The translations under genes were made by a program, and so were the position numbers. From contig JAHQIY010000005.1 of assembly GCA_019054805.1 (NCBI GenBank), forward strand, positions 5,811,501-5,875,500: a DNA stretch of 64,000 nucleotides. The letters are read 5' to 3'. This DNA comes from Brachionus manjavacas (Eukaryota; Rotifera; Eurotatoria; Ploima; Brachionidae). The notes under the pieces are model-generated. The model worked only from the letters and a program-made list of their open reading frames with translations, was not told the DNA's origin and did no database searches. How positions within the stretch are numbered: position 1 is the first letter of the stretch; each line of letters opens with the position of its first letter. Positions 1 to 9,234 of this stretch are shown in pieces.

Positions 1-210
1 TTTTTCAATTTTTCAATTTTTTTAATCAGTAAGCGGTATACATTTATTAATTAAGGTCAATAAACATGACTTTGTGCCTCACAAAATTTTCAAGGATCAA
101 GATAGTAAAGATCAAAATACTAAAGCTGCCATAAAGCTAGATATCCAGTAAAAAATAATATAATTCTGTTGTTTATAATATAAAGAAAATGTATAATGGG
201 CAATTCAATT

Positions 211-3200
211 ATTATTTATTTATTTATTTATTTATTTGTTTTCTGTACCGAGCTAGAGCTCCTTCAGAATAAGTTAAAAATTAAAAAAATAAAATAAAAT
301 AAAATAAAAATAAAATTAAAGTTAATAAAATAAGATAAAAAAAAAAAAAAGAATTAAAAAAAAGTAAATAAGCTAAATAAATGAAAATTAAGAATATATA
401 AAATTGGAAAAGATTGTTACATGTGGCTCATGTTTAAATAGCTCAAGTTTCAGGAAAAAAAGAAGAAATAGTAAGGTAGCAATTACACAATGGAGTTGGG
501 TAGTCAATATATCTTGATTCGAAACCTTCTTTGTATTCCTTCACCAGTCTTACAACCAATGGAATAGAATGACTCAGTCCTGCCCCAACATATCTCTCAC
601 TCAATTCAAAAAGCCGATTCGAGACTGTTAGTAATTTTAGTTTATTAAAAGCCTCATGATGTACGATGTTGGAGGGAGTATCATATTTTAACTTAAGAAT
701 AGATCTGACTGCTGTATTCTGAATTGCTTATAGTTTTTTGATATTATTTTCTGAAAATGAATTTAAGCAAGGAAAAGAATAGTCTAAAATCGATCCGACT
801 AAAGATTTATATAAATTTTCTAGTGTGTTTTGATTGAGACCCCATTTTTTGTTTGACAATATCTTAATAATATTTAGCCTTTTGTTGCAGCGTTCTTTAA
901 TTTCGTCTACTAGTATATTAAAGTTTAACTTAGAATCAAATTTAATACCAAGAAACTTGATTTCTTTTTGTCTCTCTATTCTGTTTCCATAAATTTTTAA
1001 GTTAAGATTATCACTCTCTTTTTTGTACCTAGAAAAGACTAATGAACACGACTTTTCAACCGATATCTTCATTTTCCACTTAATAAGCCATTGTTCTAAT
1101 TCGTTGAGGTATTTATTGATCTTATTTTCTAGGTTCCCTTTTTTGTTATAAATGAAGAATGTAACTAGATCATTTGCAAAAAGCAGAGAGTATTCATTAT
1201 TTGTTTTGTTTCTTTTAGGGATGTCATTAATGTATATACTAAATAAAAGAGGACTAATTACTGAGCCTTGAGGAACACCTGCAGTTATTTGATATTCTTC
1301 GCTCAAATGGTCATTCACATTTACCTTAAATGTCCTAGAGTCTAAAAAGGATTTTATCCAGTTAGTCAAGTAATGAGGTGGATTTATTTTAATCAATTTA
1401 AAAAGTAGACCTTCATGCCAAACCCTATCAAAGGCTTTAGAAATATCAAAAAAAAGGCCGCAAACTCTTTTTTTCTATTAAATGATTCCACAATTTTTTG
1501 AATTAAGAAGAAAAGATTATCTGCTGTTCGCCGGTGTTTCCTAAATCCAGATTGCTCCTGGATAAGGAGTGAATTTTGCTCTAAAAAATTGTATAATCTT
1601 GAATATACTATGCGTTCCAGTAGCTTTCCTAAACAACTCGTTATACTAATTGGTCTATAATTTAAAGGATCGTGTAAACTAGAGGCCTTTTTTGAATCAT
1701 AGTAATGTAAGATGTTTTCCACGCTTTCGGGACTCTACCTTCTCGAAGAGTTAAATTAAAAAGTTCTATGATTTCTATTAATGAATTTCTAGGTAAGTTT
1801 TTTAACATTAAATTATGAATTTGGTCAGGTCCTGATGCCGCTTCATTTTTTAATCTCTTTAAAGCCATAATTAATTCATTTAAGCAAATTGGATCATTAA
1901 AATTAGACTGGTTATAATTCCTAAAGAAAACAGAGTTAGAATTTAGAATTTCGATATCTTTCTCAGTATCAATTAAATCAGAATTAGGACTAAATATTGA
2001 CGATAAGAGTTCTCCAAAGCATTTTCCCTTTTCTTCATTAGTTTTGAATTCCCTTTCATTTAAAATCAATTTAGGAATTAAATTTGATCCTTTTTTTGTT
2101 CTAAATTTATTTATTTTTTTCCAAAAAGGTATACTTGTCAGTGGGTTTTTTCCCATCTTCTCAATAAAATCAAACCAATTTTGATTCCAGAATTTTTTAA
2201 AGAGGCCTTTAACTCAGATGTAAGTTGATTAAATTTTTGCTTGAGCTTTTGACAGCGAGTTTTCTGGTAATTTCTTCTTACTTTCCTACGTTCTTTTATC
2301 AAATTAACAATGTTTGGTGGAAGACTCGTTTTGTAGATTTTCTGAGAAAGATATGGAATGCTTTTATGTGAAGCAGAAACAATTTTTTCTGTTATTTTAT
2401 CATTTAGTTGATCTATTGTGAGGGAACTTTCAGTGACATACACTATTTGAGAATTTAAAATCTCGCTGAATAATTGCCAGTTTGCTTTCTTATAGTTAAG
2501 CCTTTTAGCTGCTGATTTATTTTCTAATTGATAGCCCATAGAAATCGATGCTTCGATTGGGAAATGGTCACTAGTCATGTCTTGACTATTTAAGACACTA
2601 AAGTCGGTAATTTTGTCAATCAATGAAGATGAAACTAAAAAAAGGTCAAGAATTTCAAAGTAATTCTTATTAAAAATATTGAAAGTAGGATGCTTATCAT
2701 TGATTACTGAAAAGTCTAGCTCGTTGATTATTCTTTCTAATATTATCCCGTTTTCATTTTCCCCTACGCAGCCTATTTGCTTTGTTCTAGCGTTTAGATC
2801 ACCACCTAAAATGTAGTTTCTACATGTTTTATTTACTGTTTTAAAAAACTCAAAGTTCAGAAGCACATTAGGTGGATTATAAAGACTAAATACAAACAGT
2901 TCATTATTCTTTCCTAAGTTCATTTTTATACAAAGGAGTTCGGAATTGAATTCCTCGTAAGAAAAATCTTGTAAAAATTCGATTCCTTCTTTAATTAAAA
3001 TAGCTACTCCTCCTCCGTACTTGTTGCGTGGTTTTGTTAAGAACTGATAATTTTGAAAATCAAGATAAATATTTGCCTCACTCAAATCTATCTTTAATTC
3101 ATTGAGCAAAACAATGTCGGGACATTTTTGAGCTAAAAAATTGTCTAAGAGATGAACCCTACTAGGTAAATGAAGACAATTCCAGTGTGTAATTACTAAC

Positions 3201-3212
3201 CTTGTTTTATTA
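211..3212 (-). mobile_element. LINE family A, copy 1, 5'-truncated
   Basis: Non-LTR retrotransposon in minus orientation. It is nearly identical to the minus-strand copy at 41437-45700 but stops at about 3212, just inside the start of the endonuclease, so ORF1 and the 5' UTR are missing. At its 3' end (left side) is the terminal block GAAGGAGCTCTAGCTCGG, then GTACAGAAAACAAATAAA and an (AAAT)n tail, instead of plain poly-A. The reading frame holds an apurinic-type endonuclease followed by a reverse transcriptase, placing it in the Jockey/I/CR1 group of LINEs; I cannot choose the clade without a tree. No clear target-site duplication was seen. Several frameshifts and one nonsense codon mark it as dead. 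Confidence 0.9.
443..2156 (-). pseudogene. LINE A copy 1 reverse transcriptase, broken
   Basis: Reverse transcriptase part of ORF2, spread over three frames. Visible blocks: GPDQIHNLMLKN, YRPISITSCLGKLLERI, GFRKHRRTADNLFF, GVPQGSVISPLLFSIYINDI, and a C-terminal tail ending SRYIDYPTPLCNC. Damage relative to copy 2 includes an extra T near 1470 that shifts the DISKAFDRVW block out of frame, a C-to-T on the plus strand near 1167 that turns the catalytic FADD into FAND, and a CAA-to-TAA change near 728 that cuts off the C-terminal 90 or so residues. Loss of the first catalytic Asp of the xxDD pair alone would kill the enzyme. A further frameshift near 1700 is shared with copy 2. Confidence 0.85.
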
Positions 3213-3238
3213 AAGTAATCAAATCTTTTTATTATCAC
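2138..3238 (-). CDS. LINE A copy 1 endonuclease domain (366-codon frame)
   Basis: Open frame for the EEP (exonuclease-endonuclease-phosphatase) nuclease that nicks target DNA for target-primed reverse transcription. Family blocks seen in order are HWNCLHLPSR near residue 18, PDIVLLNELK near 40, YGGGVAILIKEG near 75, GGDLNART near 145 and SDHFPIEASI near 225. A basic linker (KERRKVRRNYQK) follows. The first residues come from flanking DNA, because similarity to copy 2 begins at TRLVITHWN. This copy keeps seven A in a run (near 2640) where copy 2 has six, so the nuclease is unbroken here. The frame ends 13 codons past the point where the RT frame starts; the two frames overlap (see findings). 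Confidence 0.8.
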   Translation of the reverse strand: MIIKRFDYFNKTRLVITHWNCLHLPSRVHLLDNFLAQKCPDIVLLNELKIDLSEANIYLDFQNYQFLTKPRNKYGGGVAILIKEGIEFLQDFSYEEFNSELLCIKMNLGKNNELFVFSLYNPPNVLLNFEFFKTVNKTCRNYILGGDLNARTKQIGCVGENENGIILERIINELDFSVINDKHPTFNIFNKNYFEILDLFLVSSSLIDKITDFSVLNSQDMTSDHFPIEASISMGYQLENKSAAKRLNYKKANWQLFSEILNSQIVYVTESSLTIDQLNDKITEKIVSASHKSIPYLSQKIYKTSLPPNIVNLIKERRKVRRNYQKTRCQKLKQKFNQLTSELKASLKNSGIKIGLILLRRWEKTH

Positions 3239-3445
3239 TTGCCAAATCCTTAAAAATTAAAAACAGATGATAAATGTACAATGGTTTTTTTTATGACCAT
3301 AAAGTAATTAGCACTAATTTTGTTGTGGTTCGGGATAAATTAAGAGTTATGATGTCTAAACGTTACATTAATATTTTTTTCATTTAAAAATCTAAGAATC
3401 AAGAAATGAACAAAAAGTTAAACAATTTCAAGATAAAATTAAAAA

Positions 3446-3727
3446 GAAGAGTTGTTTAAAATTCACAAGTCTTAAGTCAACTCAAAGAATGGCTTGAACA
3501 TTAATTTCAGCGAGTATGCTTAAAATTGGGCGCCAAAATAATTAACAAGAACGACCATTCATCAGTCATGATTGCGGTCTCATAAATTTTTTGCCGTTTC
3601 AGGGAGTTATTTTGGCCGTAAAGTTAGGGACAATGCTAAAATTAAAGTCCAGGTCCGCAATTTAAAAAATTATTATAAGTTCGGACTTTAACTTGACTTA
3701 AAACTTATGACTTTTTAACAATTATAA
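3446..3727. mobile_element. Degraded hAT-type MITE remnant
   Basis: The left end reads AGAGTTGTTTAAAATTCACA and the right end is a decayed inverse (ACTTATGACTTTTTAACA). These match the terminal repeats of the better preserved family members at 10666-11646 and 30067-30141 (TIR CAGAGTTGTTTAAAAGTC). The interior keeps the family's AAGTC-type repeats. No duplication is readable. The flanking stretch from 3213 to 3445 shows nothing else I can identify. Confidence 0.6.
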
Positions 3728-4265
3728 TAAAAAGAAGAAAATTTCCTTATTACTTAAATTAAAATTTTGAGGTAAACAAAAAATAAACGTTGAATTGAAT
3801 GATATTAATTTGAAATGCTAAAAGTAGATTGTATTTCTTTAATTTGAACTTATGACCTTTCAAGAGTACGTATAATGATTTAATTATTGTCTTCTAAATG
3901 GGAGAGCTTGCTTGCCAATAATTTAACTGTATCTAGAAAATTAAAGATAGGATAATTAAGTGAACTGTGGCACCAATCAATAAAAAAAAAGTAACCGCTA
4001 TCAATCCCGTACAACATTATTCAATTAAACATTTTATCAATTAAGTAAAAATTAAAAAGCTTTTTGATTTAATTAGGAATGGTTCTTGAGAAAAATCTAA
4101 AAATCAAATGTTTTTTGATACATCGCTAATAGCTTTATCTTTCCGACATTTCAAATTTTTATCTCGGATATTATTCGTCTTTTAAAAACTTATTTCTCAC
4201 GACTTTTCTCATGATTGATTGATGAGACTTTGTTGTTAAATTTAATGCTCAAATCTAAAAGTGTG
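3728..4265. other. AT-rich spacer, nothing recognised
   Basis: No open frame, inverted repeat or family signature was seen; short homopolymer runs only. Confidence 0.5.
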
Positions 4266-4269
4266 AAAT

Positions 4270-4665
4270 ATGTTGGAATATGTATGAGTTGAGTGAGAAA
4301 TATGTTGGGACAGGACTTAGTCATTCTATTCCATTGGTTGAAAGACTGGTGAAGGAATACAAAGAAGGTCTCGAATCAAGAAATATCGAATACCCGACTC
4401 CATTGTGTAATTGCTACCTTACTATTTCTTCTTTTTTTCCTGAAACTTGAACTATTTAAACATATGCCACATGTAACAATCTTTTCCAATTTATGTCTTT
4501 TCAACTTTCATTTTTTTAGCTTATTTACTCTATTTTGATTCTTTTTTTTTTTATCTCATTTTATTAACTTTAATTTTATTTTTATTTTATTTTTAACTTA
4601 TTCTGAAGGAGCTTTAGCTCGGTACAGAAAACAAATAAATAAAAAAAATAAATAAGTAAAAGTCT
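4270..4665 (+). mobile_element. LINE A 3' fragment
   Basis: Encodes only the last 50 or so residues of the LINE A reverse transcriptase (SERYVGTGLSHSIPLV...YPTPLCNC, stop near 4448), then the full 3' UTR, the hairpin block GGAGCTTTAGCTCGGTACAG and an AAATAAAT tail. It is a typical severely 5'-truncated insertion in plus orientation. It differs from copies 1 and 2 at scattered positions, so it is older. Confidence 0.85.
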
Positions 4666-4709
4666 CTTAAGAAATAAGAATTAGTATGTTAGGGTATTTT
4701 TTAAAACTT

Positions 4710-5062
4710 TTTGACTGGTTGAACAGATTAAAAATTTTAAAAAGAATATAGAGAAAAAATAAAGATTTTTTTATTCAAATTAATGATTTTTTTTATCTCT
4801 AAAATATCTCCATTTTTTCTTCAAAATAATTCAATTTATAAAGATTTTTTAAAGAATCTTGAAAGAATTTATAAAATATCTTTTTTAACGTTTTGGCTGG
4901 TACAACAGATTAAAAATTTTAAAGAGAATACAGGGAAAAAACAAAGATTTTTTTATCTCTAAAATATCTCTATTTTTTCTTCAAAATAGGCCAAATTTTA
5001 GAGATTTTATAAAGAATCTTTAAAGATACTACAAAAATTCTCTATAAAATGTTTGACTGGGT
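4710..5062. repeat. Tandem repeat, two units of about 175 bp
   Basis: Two diverged direct copies start TTTTTGACTGGTTGAACAGA (about 4714) and TTTTGGCTGGTACAACAGA (about 4890). Both run through ATTAAAAATTTTAAA, a TTTATCTCTAAAATATCTC block and AAAGAATCTT motifs. A third unit start, TTTGACTGGG, closes the array at about 5060. The unit start resembles the TIR of the CMC-like transposon at 14401-20880 (TTGACTGGG), and the AAAGAATCTTTAAAG motifs resemble its subterminal region. It may therefore be a derivative of that family; no matching left TIR was found. Confidence 0.55.
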
Positions 5063-5063
5063 A

Positions 5064-5150
5064 GTCCCAAATTTAAGTCCAAGTCATTAAAAAAAGGGCC
5101 TAAACTTGGACTAACACTTGTCTTGAGACTTGTGACTCTGGTTTAAAGTA
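5064..5150. mobile_element. hAT-type MITE right-end remnant
   Basis: Contains the family arm (AAGTCCAAGTCATTAAAAAA, then GTCTTGAGACTTGTGACTCTGG) but no left partner. From here to 5641 the DNA is AT-rich and shows nothing else. Confidence 0.5.
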
Positions 5151-5641
5151 AATTTTTTTGAATGCCATTTTATGATTTTATCATATATAAATTTATCACG
5201 GAATGAGAATTTTTGAACTTATTTTCCAAAAATTAGAAAAAATAAAATAACTATTGAGTAATTGAATCGTACAAAATTAAGCTTCATAATCTTTGCAATT
5301 CTAAATTACCATACTATTTGATAAAAATTAATCAATTTATTCGAAATTTAATTTTTTTATCTTTTAACTGAATGATTTAATGAGAAATTTATTGTATCAT
5401 CTTTTAGTACTTTCAGAAAAACAAATAGTCCAAATCGTTTTTTTTATGAATTTTGCAATGAAATTTTTGAATGAAAATTCTTTTTTTTAAGCCTCAAAAA
5501 GAACAAGTTATTATAAAAAGCAGTTCTAAAAAATTCAGGGCTTTCTATTGTTAAATTGTAATAGTTTTCAAATAATGTTTATTTATTTATACAAAAGTAT
5601 AAAAATAAATCGGTCTAGTAAAAAAACTATGAAAAAATATT

Positions 5642-7329
5642 TTATTTAAGATTGACTAAAGTTTCTAAAAGCTCATTTAAATTTTGTTGCAGCATTTGGG
5701 TTTCTTGGTACTTGTTTTGTTTTTTTGCATCGTTTAAATACGCTTCGACCAACTGTATTTGAACCCTTAGTGCCTCTTGTTGATCCTTTAGCACCTCGTT
5801 ATCTTTGTCACTCACTTTATTTTCTAAAATATCTGTTTTGACAGTGGGCACCCAACCATTAGAATTATCTATTGAAAAATTATTCTTTGATTTGTTATCT
5901 ATTCTAAGTTTTTTCTCCATTTCTCGCTGCTGTTCCATTTCTTCCATCAGATTTTTTTCCCTCCGCGATCTGAGCTTTTCGTAGACTTCAAATGAGGGCA
6001 ACTGCGGAAGTGTAAACGAGTGCTCACGCAAATAATTGATAGCATGAAAGCGAATATTTTTCTGTAATCTAAACTGATCGTTTGTTATGTTTGTTTTTCC
6101 AGGCTCCCCATGGTTGTTTTGTCCCCCATATTTTATAACCAGACCACTTTGAATCTCAATTTTTTGAAAAAGCTTTATTAATTTGTCCCTTATATCCTCG
6201 GCATTGCCTAATTGATACGATGCCTCGCCAATACTAAAAAAATGGCTTGAAAATATTCCAACAGAAAAACTTAAGTTACTTCAACGACTGAGCCATTTTG
6301 ATGTAAATTGGATGAAGACGCTGACTTTCAACTATGGCCAAATGAAGATTCTAAAAAAATTAACTAAAAAATTATTTAAAGTAAATAAAAAGTTTGAATT
6401 TACATCATACAAGCTTGCAAACTCGGGTCTAATTATCTTATCTTTTTGAATATTGTATTTTTTTTCTAATATCAGACCACAATTTAGACAAAGACGCAAA
6501 TGCATTTGGTCAAAAGTGGAAGACGATTTTTGGTCTGAGTTATCACTGTTAGATTGACTTGATTTAAAAAAGTACGAGTTTATACTTGTCATGCTGTCTG
6601 AGCGCTTTAGTTTAAACTCAATTTCTTCGGGCTTGCTCTGGGCCTTAATAAAAATGTCCGGGTCTGTGAGCAGCTCTAGATAATTAAGGAAAATTAAAAT
6701 TAATTTTTTTATTTTAAAACCTTTACTTGCGTGTTTAAAGGAAATAAATTTTGAGCACTTGTTGCACATTATGGCTCCACAAAGTCTACAATGGTGTTTA
6801 CGGGTGATTAAACCAAACGTTTTGGCACAATTAGGACAAAGCTGAACATCCTTGTCACTGACCCATGCAACGATAGATTTAAAATGGCCTTTTGAATTCG
6901 AAATAATTTTTTTCCTTTATTTAAATTTAAAAATTTACTTTCTCTTTTTGAATCATCACTAAGAATAGTCGAATCTACGGAAATCATCTTGTCCAGTGTA
7001 ATTAACAATTTGTTGGTCTGAACCACGTATCTGCCGATAGTGTTGTCTCTGAATTTTTTAAATTGGTCAGTGTGCGACTTGAAATGGCCGTCGCTTTGGT
7101 CGGAATTGAAAAATTGTTTCAAATATTTAGATGATGCCATGCTCTGCGCATTCTGGGATAATTTGGATTCATTCTGGTGGTTTGACAGAGAAGCGTTCGC
7201 TTTTTTTGCCTTCGATGAATGGACTAGTTCGAAATGAGCTTGTAGAAGCTCGATTGTGCTCATGTCCTGTTGGCACTCGGGACAGAGGAAACCCTCGATT
7301 ATCATGGATGGTTCTGATTTATTTTCCAT
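5642..7329 (-). CDS. RBSN: Rabenosyn-5-like endosomal FYVE protein
   Basis: Five exons read on the minus strand: 7329-6939, 6888-6727, 6675-6404, 6350-6280 and 6233-5642. Four GT-AG introns of 46-53 nt join in frame to give about 495 residues. Rabenosyn-5 is a Rab4/Rab5 effector acting in early-endosome fusion and recycling. Seen in order: an N-terminal C2H2 finger (CPECQQDMSTIELLQAHFE), the LITLDKM-type helix before the FYVE domain, and a FYVE finger with the diagnostic RKHHCRLCG block and later CNKCSKF and LCLNCG pairs. Then come YIKMAQSLN (as in vertebrate rabenosyn), a charged coiled-coil (KLRSRREKNLMEEMEQQRE), and a C-terminal Rab-binding helical hairpin (QIQLVEAYLNDAKKQNKY). Human rabenosyn is about 784 residues. 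This one is shorter, and I saw no NPF motifs and only one Rab-binding hairpin. The start is the first ATG, directly before the C2H2 finger. Confidence 0.93.
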
Positions 7330-7714
7330 TTGTCAAATCAAGTGTTTCATTTAGCTTCTGTAAAATATTTAATTTTTGCATTCATGTGATTTTAATTGTG
7401 AATTTTTAATGCTAAATTTGAATAGAATTTTAGTTAAGAAATTTTTGTTAAAATTTATTCTAATTTACTTTAGGTTCGAATTTTTTTTAATTACTTGTTT
7501 TCAATTTTTTTTCAATTTCAAAATTAATCAACAGGCTAGTGCTCATACCTCAAAAGACTCATTAACACTTTATTTATTAAATTGATTATTAAAAAAAATA
7601 TATATATTAAAAATACCAAAAATTGAATAGACCTATTGATTAAATAGATATTTTAAAAAATTTTACTTAAGTTAAATAATTCAAACTTTGAAAAAAAATC
7701 TGTTTATATTAAAT

Positions 7715-8322
7715 CAGAGTTGTTTAAAAGTCACAAGTCTCAAGTCAAGTCCAAGTCAAGACTTTTTTTTTTTTTCAAAAGTCCCACCAAAGACTTTTTT
7801 TTTTTTTATCAAAAATAAACGGGCTGCCAAAAAAAAGGTAAAAAAATAAAAATTTAAGTCAATTTTATATTGTTAGCGGTTAACCTAGGACTGGACTTAG
7901 ACCTTGGCATTGGAAATAATAAACTAGTTTTTATAAACTTTATTAAACTCAAATCTTGAGCTAAAACACAAACTAGCTCTTCTCAAATCTCTCTTATATA
8001 TCCTTTGAATATCATTCTATTTTCTAAATTGTCTCCAAGTTCCAATCAATTATTATTAGTCAGATACAGCCTAGTAACTACGAGTTTAGTTTAAATCTAA
8101 TTCTAGCAACAAGACTAGTTACAAATTATAACTAGTATGAAAGGTCCAATATGACCATGGAGTAGAGTCAGCCTAAGCTTACAGCTCCGCCAACAATATA
8201 TTTATTATTTAAAAAGTGAAAATAATTTTATTTAAAAATTAAAAAAAAAAAAGAAGAATAAAAATTTTATTCAAAAATTAAAGATAAAAAAATAATAAAT
8301 TGAAACTAGTTGTAGGTACTTG
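7715..8322. mobile_element. hAT-type foldback MITE, left half, split by a solo LTR
   Basis: Starts with CAGAGTTGTTTAAAAGTCAC and follows the left arm of the 981-bp element at 10666-11646 (CAAGTCTCAAGTCAAGTCC, TCCCACCAAAGACTTT, AAACGGGCTGCC). It ends in the central ACTAGTTGTAGGTACTTGG block shared with that element. The right arm is missing. A TGTT...AACA insertion interrupts it at 7871-8195. Confidence 0.75.
7871..8195. mobile_element. Probable solo LTR (325 bp)
   Basis: Begins TGTTAGCGG and ends CCGCCAACA, a short inverted-repeat LTR signature, flanked on both sides by ATAT. The intact relative at about 10838 has uninterrupted CAATTTAATGTATTTATTA at this point, so the 325 bp plus a 4-bp duplication are a clean insertion. 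No internal retrotransposon genes remain. Confidence 0.6.
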
Positions 8323-8324
8323 GC

Positions 8325-8626
8325 ATTAAATTAATGGTTCTGAATTTGTTCTTGAGTTCTTGAATCCTAAATGACATCCAGCCTTTATCCAGAAATAATT
8401 TGGAAATTTTCTACTCACTTAAGCTAAATGCTTCATATTGTTACTGGCCTTGTTGGAGAGCAAGGATGATACGGCCAATGCCGGGCGCATTTTGTACAAC
8501 ATAAAGCCTAGTGAATTAATTGAGTTGATTCAGGAAATGTTTGCTTTGAGCAAAAGAATGGAACAGTTGGAAAATTTGAATTGTCTTTAATGCATTGAAT
8601 TAATGGTTCTGAATTTGTTCTTGAGT
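8325..8626 (+). repeat. 34-bp direct repeat flanking the receptor fragment
   Basis: A 34-bp string containing AATGGTTCTGAATTTGTTCT occurs at about 8325-8358 and again at about 8593-8626, with one difference. The two copies bracket the IP3-receptor fragment, which suggests a local duplication or insertion scar. Confidence 0.7.
8420..8590 (+). pseudogene. ITPR: IP3 receptor fragment, central regulatory region
   Basis: One plus-strand frame contains LLALLESKDDTANAGRILYN followed by IKPSELIELIQEMF, closely matching animal inositol 1,4,5-trisphosphate receptors ([20 protein letters not shown]...). That region lies late in the long modulatory part of the channel, before the membrane domain. The preceding LKLNAS, also conserved, is one base out of frame, so a frameshift lies at about 8440. 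The fragment ends in a TAA at about 8590 and has no channel domain nearby. It is opposite in strand to the N-terminal fragment at 9235-10660. It therefore cannot be part of the same transcript without rearrangement. Confidence 0.8.
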
Positions 8627-8659
8627 AAAGCTCAGCATTTGACAATGTCTCAGGCCAGT

Positions 8660-9234
8660 GTATCCCGAGAATCCAATAGTAAAAAATATTTTTTTCTTAA
8701 GCAATGACTTATTATGTCAAGTTTATTTTCATATTTAAAAATTAAAAATATCCCTTTTTTATTGAACTTCAATGGGTTTAAATTTTTTTAAATTGATTTT
8801 TAAAATAACTTTAAAAGACAAAAAAATTTAATTTTTTAAAATTAATAGCTTATTCAAGTGTAAAAATAAAATTATTCCATTTTGAATGAATGAATATTAA
8901 AGTAAAAGATGAATTTGATTTTTTCAATTAACTTAGCCTGAATTTTTAAAATTATTGATTTATTTTTGAAATAAATTTGAAATCAAACATTTATAATGTT
9001 AATTTGATAATGTGCCATTTTTAGGAATACCATGTCTGGTAATGTTGAGCATTTATTTTTTAAAGATTATCAAAATAATTTGATTAATTAAATTTTAAAT
9101 GATGGTTTTGATCTTAAAAATTTCATTTGAAATTAAATTTGCCTAAAAAATTTCGAAAAATTCGGACATACTTTTTCTTAAAATTTATTTATAAGAGACT
9201 ACTTATCACAAAATTATTCTAAAAATAAATCCCT
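8660..9234. other. AT-rich spacer between receptor fragments
   Basis: No frame, repeat family or further receptor similarity was recognised on either strand. Confidence 0.45.

Noticed and set aside
3301-3320. Possible target duplication of LINE copy 1
   Set aside because: No convincing match between the flank at 195-210 and that after 3212.
7040-7585. Plus-strand frames opposite and beyond the rabenosyn first exon
   Set aside because: Shadows of a clearly coding minus-strand exon and of AT-rich upstream DNA; no family signature.
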